A stretch of DNA of 64,000 bases from Candidatus Kuenenia stuttgartensis (GTDB lineage Bacteria > Planctomycetota > Planctomycetia > Isosphaerales > Isosphaeraceae), in assembly GCA_945865635.1 (NCBI GenBank), contig CAMBEP010000019.1, positions 1-64,000 on the forward strand, in the 5' to 3' direction. Position 1 is the stretch's first letter, and every line of letters starts with the position of its first letter. The translations under genes were made by a program, and so were the position numbers. This document shows positions 1 to 8,963 of this stretch, piece by piece. The notes beneath the pieces were generated by a model that worked only from the letters and a program-made list of their open reading frames with translations, searched no databases and was not told the origin of the DNA.

Positions 1-1
1 C

Positions 2-145
2 CACCGGATCAGTTCAGGCCCGATGGAAGGCACGAACAACAAGATCAAAACCATGAAGCGACAAGCATATGGCTATCGTGACATGGAATTTTTCGAATTA
101 AAAATCCTTTCAATCCACGACGCCAAGTACGCTTTAGTCGGATGA
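2..145 (+). pseudogene. ISL3-family transposase, C-terminal end (cut by window edge)
   Basis: Reading from base 2 gives 47 residues to a TGA stop. They include GPMEGTNNKIKTMKRQAYGY followed by RDMEFF and a KYALVG ending, the conserved C-terminal tail of ISL3-type DDE transposases (the EGTNNKIK segment carries the last acidic catalytic residue). Only the end is in view, so the gene may be intact upstream of the window. No terminal inverted repeat could be placed with confidence in the 370 bases that follow. Family assignment is from motif memory and is fairly secure; activity cannot be judged. Confidence 0.75.
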
Positions 146-522
146 ACCATAAACTTTAAACAAAAGATTGTGCCGAATCGAAGTAGAATGACCCCATTCT
201 TTCCAGGCTTGTTTGGATCACCCTTTCAGGGCTCAATCGCGAATGGGTTATCGATGATCGGATTCTGAATTCTTCAGAACGATTTCTTTTCGTCTAAGAT
301 CGGAGAAGCCTCCCCATTTTCTAACTTCATTCAATCCGAACAGAATTTTAATCCAGCATTAACGAACTTCGATTCAAATAAGAAAGTTCTTAAAAGAATA
401 GGTCTGACGAGTGACTTTCCAGGCAGTCGTTCGACCTGGCTCTGTCCTTCAGCGCAGCTAGCGCCCTGTCGGTGTTTAGCCGGAATTTTAGCTCTCGCAC
501 CTTACCGAAGGAATCACCCAAG
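146..522. other. Intergenic region after the transposase tail
   Basis: AT-rich sequence of about 375 bases between the ISL3 transposase stop and the pseudopilin-like gene. It probably contains the right end of the insertion sequence and the promoter of the next gene, but I could not identify an inverted repeat, a target duplication or a clear promoter. No convincing short gene is visible. Confidence 0.4.
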
Positions 523-1737
523 ATGAACTTCCGATCTCGTACTCGCGATGCATTCACTCTGATCGAACTGCTCGTCGTGATCGCCATCATTGCCGTGCTC
601 ATCAGCCTTCTGCTGCCGGCCGTTCAATCGGCTCGTGAAGCCGCCCGCCGAGCCCAGTGCGTAAATAATATGAAGCAGATCGGTCTGTCGATCCACAACT
701 TCGAGAACGTCTTCGGGTTCATTCCACCCGGACAGCCGAGCTGTGTGGACCGAATGACGAGCTTCATCGCCCCGCCGGACGCCCCGTCCTCCGTAAACAA
801 CGGCATCACTTACGGCCCTGGTTATCGTGACCCTTCGAACATTCCGGGCTGGGTCATTTCCGGTACCCAGTTCCCCCGTTCGATCGGCGGCGAAGGCCAG
901 TGCTACGGCGCTTCCTGGCCCTTGCAGTTGCACGGTTTCATCGAACAGCGGGCCTTGGCCGAACTGCTGGATCAAGGTCTGGTAGCTCCCGAAGAGTATT
1001 TCCAGGCGAATCCTGCTGACAACCTCGACGCCGGCCGCCCACAGTACGGCAGTCAGGGTGCCCAGATCATGCAGACCTGGCGCTGTCCCAGCGCGGGCAC
1101 CGACTACAATATTTTCTTTTCCGGTATCAGCCTGGAATCGTTGCGGCGTTCGAATTACGTCGGCTGTTTCGGAGGCGACACCATGCTGACGTCGCTCGAC
1201 GGCATGGCGACCACGAATCCGAACTCGGCCATGCTCGGCGTTTTCTCGATCAAGGCGATGGAAAAGTTCCCACCCGCCGGCCGTAAGGGCAAAGGCACCA
1301 CGATTAGCCAGATCAGCGACGGAACGTCGAACACGGCCATGCTCAGCGAAATGATCACCTGGGATCAGGCCACACCTGGCGGTACCAACGTCCGTGACAT
1401 CCGCGGCACCTGGGCGACCGCAGCCGCCGGCGGCAACTCGTTCACGACCAAGAACCCGCCCAACTCCAGAGGCTCCGATTTGGTTCCGTCCTGCGAGAAT
1501 ACAATTCCGATCACCAATCCGATGCACTGCGGCACGGTGCGGACGGACAACGCGGCGTACCACCAGAGTGTCAATGGCGCATTCCATGCCGCCGCACGAA
1601 GCCGACACCCTGGTGGAGTGAACGCCGGATTCGCAGACGGATCCGTTCGCTTCATCAAGGACAGCATCAGCCGCCCGGTCTGGGTATCGCTCGGAACCAG
1701 GGCCGGTGGCGAAGTCGTCAGCGCCGACGCTTATTGA
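523..1737 (+). CDS. DUF1559 domain protein with type IV pilin-like N-terminus
   Basis: 404 residues from the ATG at 523. An upstream in-frame GTG at 472 would extend the N-terminus, but the pilin signal starts cleanly at 523 with AAGGA about a dozen bases before it. The N-terminus has the prepilin methylation/cleavage motif ([20 protein letters not shown], residues ~9-28) followed by the [17 protein letters not shown] segment typical of planctomycete DUF1559 proteins. The C-terminus has H-X9-DG (RHPGG...FADGSVRF), the hallmark of this family. It is expected to be processed by a prepilin peptidase and to act at the cell surface or periplasm as a minor-pilin or secretion-pseudopilin-like protein; exact function is unknown. 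These proteins occur in dozens of copies per planctomycete genome. It heads a same-strand run with a lipoprotein and two membrane proteins. Confidence 0.93.
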   Translation: MNFRSRTRDAFTLIELLVVIAIIAVLISLLLPAVQSAREAARRAQCVNNMKQIGLSIHNFENVFGFIPPGQPSCVDRMTSFIAPPDAPSSVNNGITYGPGYRDPSNIPGWVISGTQFPRSIGGEGQCYGASWPLQLHGFIEQRALAELLDQGLVAPEEYFQANPADNLDAGRPQYGSQGAQIMQTWRCPSAGTDYNIFFSGISLESLRRSNYVGCFGGDTMLTSLDGMATTNPNSAMLGVFSIKAMEKFPPAGRKGKGTTISQISDGTSNTAMLSEMITWDQATPGGTNVRDIRGTWATAAAGGNSFTTKNPPNSRGSDLVPSCENTIPITNPMHCGTVRTDNAAYHQSVNGAFHAAARSRHPGGVNAGFADGSVRFIKDSISRPVWVSLGTRAGGEVVSADAY

Positions 1738-1854
1738 TTATGGAACATTTGCCGACTGAGGCTGAGCGGACCAGAAACCGCTCTTACCTCGGCGGTGATT
1801 TTTCGGTTCCCGGATACGAATCTTTCCGATCGACAAACACCGCAGGTGATTAGG

Positions 1855-2289
1855 ATGAAACACATTAGAACAGACATCGTTTTCGTTTTGGCCATGTTCG
1901 CGTTCGCAGGTTGCGGCGAAACACCGCAAGTCACGACGGACGTTTCCAGCACCGATTCGCCCCTGATGCTGGCCAGCATCGTGGAATCGTTTTCGGACAA
2001 GGTCGGGTCGCCCCAATTCATCGACGCCTTCGCGGACGGCTCCAGGCCCACTCCAGATCAGGAAAAATCTTATCACAACATGACTTTCGAAGTCGTGGAA
2101 ACGCCTTATGTCAGCGGCGACACCGCGAAAGTGAAAGTGAAAGTCATTCCGATGGTCCGAAAGAAAAGAAGTCCATCCAAAGGCAATGGTGAGGATGGCG
2201 GAAGCTCATCCGGCGAACGAAACGTTGAATGGACTCTGGTCAAGACCAAGGACGGTTGGAAAATCAAAAATGCCCCAGTCAGCCTCTGA
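1855..2289 (+). CDS. Small lipoprotein of unknown function
   Basis: 144 residues from the ATG at 1855; the longer frame from 1795 is rejected because the lipoprotein signal begins here and AGG lies just upstream. Residues 1-~20 form a signal sequence ending in a lipobox (AFAGC), so the mature protein should start at that cysteine and be lipid-anchored. The rest is a compact domain with a basic/acidic linker (KKRSPSKGNGEDGGSSSGER) near residue 110 and a C-terminal WTLVKTKDGWKI strand pattern, similar in style to small DUF4878-like lipoproteins, though I cannot assign a family. It follows the DUF1559 gene by ~120 bases and its last 20 bases overlap the next gene, suggesting co-translation. Small lipoproteins often follow DUF1559 genes in planctomycetes. 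Confidence 0.8.
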   Translation: MKHIRTDIVFVLAMFAFAGCGETPQVTTDVSSTDSPLMLASIVESFSDKVGSPQFIDAFADGSRPTPDQEKSYHNMTFEVVETPYVSGDTAKVKVKVIPMVRKKRSPSKGNGEDGGSSSGERNVEWTLVKTKDGWKIKNAPVSL

Positions 2290-3295
2290 AACAAGTCGGA
2301 AGCCGGCGGGTCTCTGGATATTCGACGCACGTACCGATCTGCTGTACGTCGCGAACCTTTACTGGCCCCTGCTGCTGATCCCCAGTCTCGTCGTCACGGA
2401 TCGTCAGGGGCCACTCGATTTTCTCCAGACATATTTTCTCAGTACCCCACATCGCTGGATCACGTTGTTTCTCGTTCTGGCTGACTCTTCGAGACGCGGC
2501 AAGAACACCTTGAAAATGGTCTGGCTGGCGGTGGCCACGGCGATCGGAATCGGAATCGTCCACGGCCGATTCGGATACCTGATCTGCCTTCTCTGGCTGG
2601 ACTTCGTGTGGAACGCCTGGCATTTCGCAGCCCAGCACGCGGGTGTGCTGGCGATTTACGCCCGTAAGTCCGGGCATGTCCTGCCGAACGCTGTCAAGTG
2701 GTCGATGAGGTTGACTCTGACGACCGTCATCGTCATGGTTCCCATGGACAACTACGTGTCATCCGATCTCGGCAAGTCGTTCGCCCTGATGGCTGCGGGC
2801 GGCATGCTCGCCATGTCGTTTCTCTATCTTCAGAGCCGCGTGCGCCACTCGATCCCGGCGAATTGTTATTTTTTGAGCGTCTTCGGCCTCTACGGCGGCA
2901 TCTTCTGTTGCGGGATGGCGAGTCTTCACACGGCGTCCAACGCACTCTTCTTCGGCGCATCACTATTTCATGCCGTGGAATACCTGGCGGTCGTCTCCCG
3001 ATACGTCATCTCCAAAGAGTCTGCCGGCGCATTCATCACAGGTTTACCTCGAACGCTCCCGTGGAACTTCAGGCTGGGGGCCTATTTACTCGGATGCGGA
3101 TCTGCTCTTATGTACATTCAGTCGAACTGGCCCGAGCTTTCCGCTGCCGTCAATTTATGGGCGGCATTCCTGCATTATGCGTTCGACGGGTGGATCTGGA
3201 AACTAAGGGACCCCGCCACGGCAAAAATGGTCACAGCCAACCCGGTGACTTTCTCGTTGGGCGGCAAACCTGTTGCGGTCGTCGTACCGAACTGA
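2270..3295 (+). CDS. Polytopic membrane protein with conserved-looking histidines
   Basis: 341 residues from the ATG at 2270, which overlaps the lipoprotein stop by 20 bases; the open frame extends back to 2186 but that would bury it deeply in the previous gene. About eight to nine hydrophobic segments span the length. Histidines sit at membrane-edge positions in distinctive clusters: STPHRW, NAWHFAAQHAG, SLFHAVEYLA and LHYAFDGWIWKLR at the C-terminus. Such clusters could ligate haem or metal, but I do not recognise a named family, and the Brp/Blh carotene dioxygenase signature is not present. The next gene begins three bases after its stop, so translation is probably coupled. Function unknown; inner-membrane location is the only firm inference. 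Confidence 0.75.
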   Translation: MPQSASETSRKPAGLWIFDARTDLLYVANLYWPLLLIPSLVVTDRQGPLDFLQTYFLSTPHRWITLFLVLADSSRRGKNTLKMVWLAVATAIGIGIVHGRFGYLICLLWLDFVWNAWHFAAQHAGVLAIYARKSGHVLPNAVKWSMRLTLTTVIVMVPMDNYVSSDLGKSFALMAAGGMLAMSFLYLQSRVRHSIPANCYFLSVFGLYGGIFCCGMASLHTASNALFFGASLFHAVEYLAVVSRYVISKESAGAFITGLPRTLPWNFRLGAYLLGCGSALMYIQSNWPELSAAVNLWAAFLHYAFDGWIWKLRDPATAKMVTANPVTFSLGGKPVAVVVPN

Positions 3296-3298
3296 TTC

Positions 3299-4360
3299 AT
3301 GAGAAATCTCCAGCTTGTCACTTTCCTGACTTCCCTTCCGCTCGCTTTCGTCGCTGGCGGATTATTGGTCGGCAGAAGCTCGGTCAGCAGTGGTTGGCGG
3401 AAAGCGGCACTTCGTAGTCTGATCGCAATAGCCACTGGGGGGTGTCTGCTATGGGTCTCACGCGAAGATTACTTCGATCTCGGACCGAAGCTGCGAATCC
3501 TCGTGGAAGTGTCCGCCACGGCACTTCTCATGAGCCCGTTCCTCGGCATTTTAAGGCGAACGGAGGATCCGGCAGTGGAGATTAGAGACGACATGCGCAG
3601 GTCGATACTCGAAGTCTCGGGGGCCGCTTTCCTGGCATGGTCGATCCCGGTTTCATTTCTACCTGTCGAGCAGATACGCCTTCAGGCCGAACTCGAGAGT
3701 CGACTTTCGTCCGATCAGGTCGGGCCGGCTCTGGAAACCGTGGAACAGCTTGAACGGATCGGAAGGCTGGATCCGGATCTTGAAACTCTCCGCTCAAGAC
3801 TCCTTCGCCAAAGTGAGGAACTCATCAAAACCACAGAGAATACCTCGGGCCAGGCGAACCCGCTGAAACGCGCCGAGGCACTGGCGCGACTGGGGCGCTG
3901 GGACGATTCGTTGTTTGCTTTGGATTCAGTGTCGGCTGATCGCCCGGAGCGATGGCTGCTCAATGGTGCTGTGATGATGGAGACAGGGCGCTACGGCGAG
4001 GCGATCGACGCGTATCACAAAGCGATTCAAGCACTTAAAGACGGCAACTATCACACCGACGTGCATCGCAAAGGGACGCGACGATGCCTGGTGGCTATGG
4101 CACGATGCCGGGCAAGACTCGGCGACTATGAAGGTGCGATCGAAACCCGCGGTCTCGCTGCGAAATCCGATCCGTCGCTAGCCTGGTCGGATCAGTTCGA
4201 AATCGCCTTGTTCAACTATGACCGGGGCGATGCCCGAACCGCAATCATCCAGATGGAAGCCTTGACGCCTCTTTTGCCCCCGTTCGATCGACGGCGAGCC
4301 GAGAAACTGTCGCGAGCATGGCGGTCAGAATACAGACATTGCTTAATTCGATCGCAGTAG
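3299..4360 (+). CDS. Membrane-anchored TPR-like protein
   Basis: 353 residues; the ATG at 3299 comes three bases after the preceding stop. The N-terminal ~130 residues contain about four hydrophobic segments (two before residue 65, then pairs near 70-85 and 110-122). The remainder is helical and reads as tetratricopeptide-like repeats: ALARLGRWDDSLFALDSV, GAVMMETGRYGEAIDAYHKA and ARLGDYEGAIETRGLAA match the W-G-Y-A-P spacing. TPR domains mediate protein-protein contacts; here a soluble repeat domain is probably held at the membrane. It ends the four-gene run that starts with the DUF1559 protein, so it may support assembly or secretion of that pilin-like product, but this is inference from position only. 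Confidence 0.75.
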   Translation: MRNLQLVTFLTSLPLAFVAGGLLVGRSSVSSGWRKAALRSLIAIATGGCLLWVSREDYFDLGPKLRILVEVSATALLMSPFLGILRRTEDPAVEIRDDMRRSILEVSGAAFLAWSIPVSFLPVEQIRLQAELESRLSSDQVGPALETVEQLERIGRLDPDLETLRSRLLRQSEELIKTTENTSGQANPLKRAEALARLGRWDDSLFALDSVSADRPERWLLNGAVMMETGRYGEAIDAYHKAIQALKDGNYHTDVHRKGTRRCLVAMARCRARLGDYEGAIETRGLAAKSDPSLAWSDQFEIALFNYDRGDARTAIIQMEALTPLLPPFDRRRAEKLSRAWRSEYRHCLIRSQ

Positions 4361-4754
4361 TTTTGATGCACTGCTGCGTGTTCATGAATCGACACGAATC
4401 TCTGTATTCTGGGATAAAGGGGGCATGGGACACAAGGGACAAAGTCGACATGTTTCTTCATTCATGGCAAGTCACTACAAAGCAATAGGATAGACCGTTT
4501 GCCTCAGGATGCCCTTTCTGGTCCGGGACGGACCCTTCCTGCACAATTTCAGACCGCCTTTGTGGCATTTTGCGAGAGTATCGTACGGAACGCAGGAATC
4601 GAAAGACATGAACCCGCCCGGCCGAATGTCAGCGGGTCACGTTCAGGATCTCTCTTGCCTCAGCAAGAAGGCATTAAGTTATCGTCTCATGCATGTCCGC
4701 TGAGGTGTGAAGATCGGCGACAGCGGTGAGGTCAACTCGAATTGAAGGTTTGTC
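4361..4754. other. Intergenic region, no clear gene
   Basis: Nearly 400 bases between the TPR protein and the disrupted small membrane ORF. Short open frames of 60-80 codons exist on both strands, but their translations are rich in Pro/Arg/Ser with no domain, signal or ribosome-binding site. No RNA gene was recognised. The segment lies beside insertion-sequence scars and may itself be decayed DNA. Confidence 0.35.
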
Positions 4755-4895
4755 ATGACGAATGAGTCACAGCGGGCGAAGGCTGCAGGCAAGGTATGCA
4801 TCGGCCTGTTCGGAGGAATCATCGGAGGAATCCTGCTGGGTGCCATCACGGATGGAAATGAGCATCTAAAATTGACCCACCCTGAGGCAAAATGA
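4755..4895 (+). pseudogene. Small membrane ORF truncated by a mobile-element end
   Basis: An ATG at 4755 preceded by GAAGG at good spacing opens 46 codons. Residues 14-31 form one glycine-rich hydrophobic segment (CIGLFGGIIGGILLGAI), as in small one-helix membrane proteins. From codon 34 on, the reading frame runs into the 27-base direct repeat described next and stops inside its second copy, so the native C-terminus has probably been replaced. Whether the truncated product is made is unknown. Confidence 0.4.
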
Positions 4896-4916
4896 GCATC
4901 TAAAATTGACCCACCC
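4856..4916. repeat. Two 27-base direct repeats, IS21-like terminal sequence
   Basis: The sequence AAATGAGCATCTAAAATTGA plus CCCACCC occurs at 4856-4882 and again, identically, at 4890-4916, separated by TGAGGCA (34-base period). Multiple short direct repeats at a terminus are characteristic of IS21-family elements, and read on the minus strand the repeat begins GGGTGGGTCAATTTTAGATG, similar to ends I associate with that family. No matching opposite end or istA/istB gene is present in the window, so only a remnant of one end remains. Confidence 0.5.
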
Positions 4917-4924
4917 CCAGCCGC

Positions 4925-5269
4925 CTTCTGTAAACTGAACTTTTCCACAGGGAGTTTGGCCTGGCAATGCGAGCAATTCTCTGGAATATATGGCACAACA
5001 TGATCGATTCGCTCGATCGGGAGTGGACGACGATGATGTCCTGGGTGTCCCGGCTGACCACCTTGTTTACGCACGCCTCGAGGTTTGGCTGGACGCTTGG
5101 GAGCATTGAGCGGATTGGCTGAAGGCGGGATCGAAGAGTTGGATGAATTCTGGTTGAGCCGTTGCCGAAGCTCAAAAACAATGGCTTCCAGATCGGCGAT
5201 GCGAATGAGCAACTTGGCGCAATCGGGGCAATTCGACGTTGGGGCTGGCAATGGATCGTTCATAACCAA
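4925..5269 (-). pseudogene. IS66-family transposase, N-terminal fragment
   Basis: The minus frame from 5269 encodes CPDCAKLLIRIADLEAIVFE and then RQRLNQNSSNSSIPPSANP, a Pro/Lys-rich linker with GGQPGHPGH and a second CxxC (CSHC). This is the leucine-zipper plus zinc-finger N-terminus of IS66 TnpC transposases. Homology stops near residue 115, where the frame enters the IS21-like repeat; everything downstream to 4679 is antisense to the truncated membrane ORF. The large DDE domain is absent, so the gene is dead. Its arrangement next to another element's end indicates successive insertions or a deletion between elements. Confidence 0.75.
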
Positions 5270-5412
5270 GAGGTTACGAGATTATCAAAAACAGGATAGC
5301 CCAATTAAGACGACGATAAAATCATGAATCTGTGAGTTACTCTGTGAAAATGCGATGGGACCTCGGCATTTTTATTAGCAGAATGAGGACTGAACGGTTA
5401 CTAAGAAAATAA

Positions 5413-5436
5413 GTGGTGGGCTGAAGAACCCACCAC
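5413..5436 (-). terminator. Hairpin terminator of the KDG kinase gene
   Basis: GTGGTGGG and CCCACCAC form a perfect 8-bp stem with an 8-base loop, starting 19 bases beyond the kinase stop. On the minus strand it is followed by TTATTTTCTT, consistent with intrinsic termination. Confidence 0.7.
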
Positions 5437-5454
5437 ACTTTGATTTTCAAAATA

Positions 5455-6537
5455 TCAGCGCTGCACGCGTGCCGTGCCGCCCTTGGCCAGGGCTTCCACT
5501 TCGGGCAGTCTAGCCATGGTGGTATCGCCGGGGAAGGTGGTCAGAAGGGCGCCGTGGGCCCAGCCCAGGCGAAGGGCTTGTTCGGGCTCGCGGCCCATGA
5601 GCAGGCCAGCGATGAGGCCGGCGGCAAAGCCGTCGCCGCCGCCGATGCGGTCGATCACGTCGAGCTGCATGGTTGGGCTGACATATTTCTTGCCATTGAG
5701 CCAAAGTACGGCGGCCCAGTCGTGTCGGTTGGTGGAATGGACTTCGCGCAGGGTGGTGGCGACCATTTTGATGTTCGGGAATTGATCGACAACGCGGTCG
5801 ATCAGGCCGAAGAAGGTTTCGGGGTCAAGTTTCGACTTGCTATGCACGTCAGGCCCGGCAATGCCCAGGCCCTTTTGGAGGTCTTCTTCATTGCCGATCA
5901 GGCAGTCAAGCTTGCCGGCGATGGTTCGCATGACCTGCTGGCCGCGGGCGTCGCCGCCAACGCTGGCCCAAAGCTTGGCGCGGTAGTTCAGGTCGAATGA
6001 GGTGACGGCGCCGGCGGCTTTGGCAGCGTCCATGCCCTCGACGATCAAGGGAGCAGTCGTTTCGCCAAGAGAGGCGAAAATGCCGCCCGAGTGGAACCAG
6101 CGAACACCCGAGCCGAAGATGCCGGCCCAGTCGAAGTCGCCCGGCTTGAGCAGTGCGCCTGCTTCGTTGGCGCGGTTATAAAACACAACCGGGGCACGCA
6201 CGCCGTGGCCTTGGTCGGAATAGACCGTGGCGATGTTGGGCCCGCGCACGCCGTCGTGCTTGAAGTGCTTGTAGAATGGTGTGACGCCCATTTCGCGAAC
6301 GCGGCCCTGGACCAGTTCGCCGATGGGGTAATCGACCATGGCCGTGGCCACGCCGGTGTTCAGGCCGAAGCAGTCGGAGAGATTGGCCGAGACATTGTAT
6401 TCACCGCCGGAGACGTGGATATCCAGCGAACGGGCCTTGCGGAAGGGGATGATGCCTGGGTCGAGTCGTGTGACAAGTGCGCCGAGTGAGAGGAAATCGA
6501 GGCCGCCTTTGCCAGCAGGAATGGTCAGATCACTCAT
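5455..6537 (-). CDS. kdgK: PfkB-family 2-keto-3-deoxygluconate kinase
   Basis: 360 residues; AGGGAG lies ~11 bases before the ATG. It is a ribokinase/PfkB fold: a substrate-loop GGEYNVSANL at 44-53, FDLNYRAKLW at 181-190 (the DxNxRxxLW pattern of KDG kinases), GNEED at 215-219, and the anion-hole/catalytic signature DRIGGGDGFAAGL at 296-308 with D302 as the catalytic base. KDG kinases typically show GGGD here rather than GAGD, supporting the substrate call. Predicted reaction: ATP + 2-keto-3-deoxygluconate to KDPG, cytoplasmic. It lies 60 bases downstream of a glucose dehydrogenase on the same strand, which fits a semi-phosphorylative Entner-Doudoroff route. Another sugar-acid kinase specificity cannot be excluded. 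Confidence 0.82.
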   Translation of the reverse strand: MSDLTIPAGKGGLDFLSLGALVTRLDPGIIPFRKARSLDIHVSGGEYNVSANLSDCFGLNTGVATAMVDYPIGELVQGRVREMGVTPFYKHFKHDGVRGPNIATVYSDQGHGVRAPVVFYNRANEAGALLKPGDFDWAGIFGSGVRWFHSGGIFASLGETTAPLIVEGMDAAKAAGAVTSFDLNYRAKLWASVGGDARGQQVMRTIAGKLDCLIGNEEDLQKGLGIAGPDVHSKSKLDPETFFGLIDRVVDQFPNIKMVATTLREVHSTNRHDWAAVLWLNGKKYVSPTMQLDVIDRIGGGDGFAAGLIAGLLMGREPEQALRLGWAHGALLTTFPGDTTMARLPEVEALAKGGTARVQR

Positions 6538-6597
6538 TTTTGAGATAGCTCCCTAGTGGTTGGAATATGGTTTTTGGAAGAGATAGATCAGGTTGTG

Positions 6598-7713
6598 TCA
6601 GATATTGATGAAGACTTTGAGGGCTTCTTTATCTTCCAACAACTGCATCATTTTAGTGTATCCGCCCAAGCCGTCGACCGGGTGTGTCAGAATACGTTCT
6701 GTCACGCCCGGATAGGTCATTTCGCCGTGGGAAAGGGCTTGTAGACCGAGCTCAAAGTGGCTGCGGTTGCCATTGACACTTGATACGAGCAGCTTGTTGC
6801 CCAGAACCCATTCGAGGTTGATTTTGGCTCCGTCGAAGCTCACATCGTGCTTGCCGCCGGTGATGCTTGTCCAGATCAAAGCCCCATTGAGACCGAGATA
6901 TTTCATGGAATCAAAGCAGACGGAGGCATTTCCAGTAGCTTCGAAAATAATATCGGGCCGACCTGTGCGAGCCAGCAGATCTTCGATCGGTGTCTGGCGC
7001 GTACTGATGTAATGTGCGCCGTAAGCTTCAGTAATTTCTTGCTTTAGATGTGGTCCTGGCCGAGTGGCCAGGGTGTAGACCTCAAGCCCTTTAAGGCGGA
7101 GCATCATGGTTGCCAGTAGGCCGATTTGCCCGGCACCCATACAATAGGCCAGTCGTGGTTTCCAGACTTGCAGGCGCTGCTGGGCCAGATAGGCCTGTTC
7201 AATGGCCTTGGCACAAACGCTTGCAGGTTCTGACAATACGCCCAGATGTTTGAGATTTACAGGTACACGGACAACATATTCGGCATCTTCCACGACGAAT
7301 TCGGTGAGGTAGCCGTTGCAGAGGTTGATACCGCGTTCGTAGTAAACTTCGTCGCTGGTGATATCATTACGGCCGATGGAGTCGAAAAGCGACTTGCCAG
7401 GCCTGCGAACGGTGCACGAGACGTAATCGCCGATCTGGAATTCGTTGACTTTTGAGCCCAGTTCGACGATCTGGCCAAAGCATTCGTGGCCGATGACCAA
7501 GTGTTGCTGGCCTGGAGGGGCATTGCCATAGAGGGCTTCGTTGATTTCGCGGTCGGTGGCATCGACACCCACCTGAAGCATTTTGATTTTGACGGCCCGA
7601 CCCTCTGGCACATGGCACACATGAGGATGCGGCTGATCGGCAAGATGCGGCTCAGGAACGTCCCGCAAATGCACACTATGCGACTGACCCGGTATGACGG
7701 CAACGGCTTTCAT
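6598..7713 (-). CDS. gdh: Glucose 1-dehydrogenase-like MDR oxidoreductase
   Basis: 371 residues, medium-chain dehydrogenase fold. The N-terminal catalytic domain has [10 protein letters not shown] (D51), GHE (H76, E77) and LSEP (E162). The nucleotide-binding loop GAGQIG is at 193-198. The Cys that normally starts the zinc set (CGTD) is replaced by Asp (DATD), as reported for the Haloferax mediterranei glucose dehydrogenase, and DREI followed by YG matches archaeal-type glucose dehydrogenases with a Glu_dehyd_C domain. Predicted reaction: oxidation of glucose (or a related aldose) to the lactone with NAD(P)+. It is transcribed together with the KDG kinase. Coenzyme preference cannot be read securely. 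Confidence 0.78.
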   Translation of the reverse strand: MKAVAVIPGQSHSVHLRDVPEPHLADQPHPHVCHVPEGRAVKIKMLQVGVDATDREINEALYGNAPPGQQHLVIGHECFGQIVELGSKVNEFQIGDYVSCTVRRPGKSLFDSIGRNDITSDEVYYERGINLCNGYLTEFVVEDAEYVVRVPVNLKHLGVLSEPASVCAKAIEQAYLAQQRLQVWKPRLAYCMGAGQIGLLATMMLRLKGLEVYTLATRPGPHLKQEITEAYGAHYISTRQTPIEDLLARTGRPDIIFEATGNASVCFDSMKYLGLNGALIWTSITGGKHDVSFDGAKINLEWVLGNKLLVSSVNGNRSHFELGLQALSHGEMTYPGVTERILTHPVDGLGGYTKMMQLLEDKEALKVFINI

Positions 7714-7910
7714 GGGGACGTATTCATAGCTCGCAGAAGGAGTCTGGATTTCATCAACGCATGGAACTGCCGATCATAAAGCGTATCCATGGAAACCTCA
7801 AGCGAGGTTTTTGGATTGAGCAGCTTTCAGGATTGGCATGACTGCGCCACAATGGCCTTCAGGCAAGCTTTAAACCAGCGCTGGCCGTGCCTTGTGCAAG
7901 TCTCCTTTGT

Positions 7911-8936
7911 TCAGGCCTTTTTGGCAATCAGGCGGGTGATTCGGAGATGACGGTCGTGGTGGGCTGTGGCGATGGTCAGGCCATCGGCGGCAAGATCCAT
8001 ATCCCTGAGGATATTGGGCAGGCCCAGGCGATGAATTTCTTTATCGCCATCGGGCTTGAAAAAGAGCAGGAATCCGCCCGTGCTCCCGCCTGAGGCACCC
8101 ACCAGAGAGCCGTCGGCCAGCCAGCGGAAGCTCCAGAAAATACCGCCTGGAATGGCGTTGGCCACCCACTGGCGAATCATTTTTTTGTCGGATGTCTGAA
8201 ACACCAGGCCAATGGGTTCGTGTACTGCTCCAAGCGGATTGGTCGCTTTGTAGAGACCACCAGCGGCGAGCAATTTCGAGTCAGGTGTATAGGCCAGTGC
8301 CCGCACACCACCAAAATCGACCTGCTGGCCACCTTCATAAGTGTGCAGTGGCTTGGCGTCGTAGCGGGCAGTTTCTTTGCCGTCGGCCACATTCCAGGCC
8401 ACCACAGCGCCCATAAGATCGCCCGAGGCGATCAGCTTTCCATCCGGCGAGAATACCGTGCGATAAATGTCTCGCTTACTGGCTGTGATTGTGGCCAGAG
8501 GCTTGGCATCGGCCATGTTCCAGAGCCTGATCTGACCATCGTTGCCGCCCGAGGCCAGTGTCTTGCCATCAGGGCTTACCGAAAGCGTGCGAATCCAGCC
8601 CTTGTGGGCTTGGACCAAATGCAGCTTGACAGGCTTTTCGCTTGTCAGGTCCCACCAGACAAGTCGGCCATCACCACCGGAAGTCACGCACCGGGTGCTG
8701 TCCGCAGACCATGCTGCGTCAAACACCCAGCTTTCGTGGCCACCTTCAAGTTTTACGATCTTGCCGTCGGCAATGTTGACACGCTCAGGTGTGGCCCATT
8801 CACCACCGACCAGCACGAATTGGCTTTTGGCGTCGATCCGGCAGCAGTTAAGTGGCTTTTCACACTTCCACTGGGCCGCCACATGCGCGGCCTTGATGTC
8901 GAAGCCCGCAGGCAGAGCCAATAATGAGTGAGACAT
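7911..8936 (-). CDS. WD40-repeat protein
   Basis: 341 residues without a signal peptide. At least five WD40-type blades can be seen, e.g. HESWVFDAAWSADSTRCVTS with GGDGRLVWWDL, then GWIRTLSVSPDGKTLASGGN ending IRLWNM, then IYRTVFSPDGKLIASGDLMG ending VVAWNV. This gives a beta-propeller likely to act as a protein-binding scaffold. It is the last gene of a minus-strand operon behind the DUF1549/1553 and DUF1501 genes (27 bases after DUF1501). WD40 proteins commonly accompany these families in planctomycetes; the role is not known. The lack of an obvious export signal is odd given the exported partners. Confidence 0.85.
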   Translation of the reverse strand: MSHSLLALPAGFDIKAAHVAAQWKCEKPLNCCRIDAKSQFVLVGGEWATPERVNIADGKIVKLEGGHESWVFDAAWSADSTRCVTSGGDGRLVWWDLTSEKPVKLHLVQAHKGWIRTLSVSPDGKTLASGGNDGQIRLWNMADAKPLATITASKRDIYRTVFSPDGKLIASGDLMGAVVAWNVADGKETARYDAKPLHTYEGGQQVDFGGVRALAYTPDSKLLAAGGLYKATNPLGAVHEPIGLVFQTSDKKMIRQWVANAIPGGIFWSFRWLADGSLVGASGGSTGGFLLFFKPDGDKEIHRLGLPNILRDMDLAADGLTIATAHHDRHLRITRLIAKKA

Positions 8937-8963
8937 TTTGAGAAAGGCCTTTTTGCTGAAGGA

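Noticed and set aside
514-1608. 364-codon minus-strand frame inside the DUF1559 gene
   Set aside because: It is an antisense shadow of a clearly coding gene; its sequence is Arg/Gly/Val-rich with no domain or start signal.
4499-4729. 76-codon plus-strand frame near the IS scars
   Set aside because: No domain, signal or ribosome-binding site, and two frames overlap it with equal merit.
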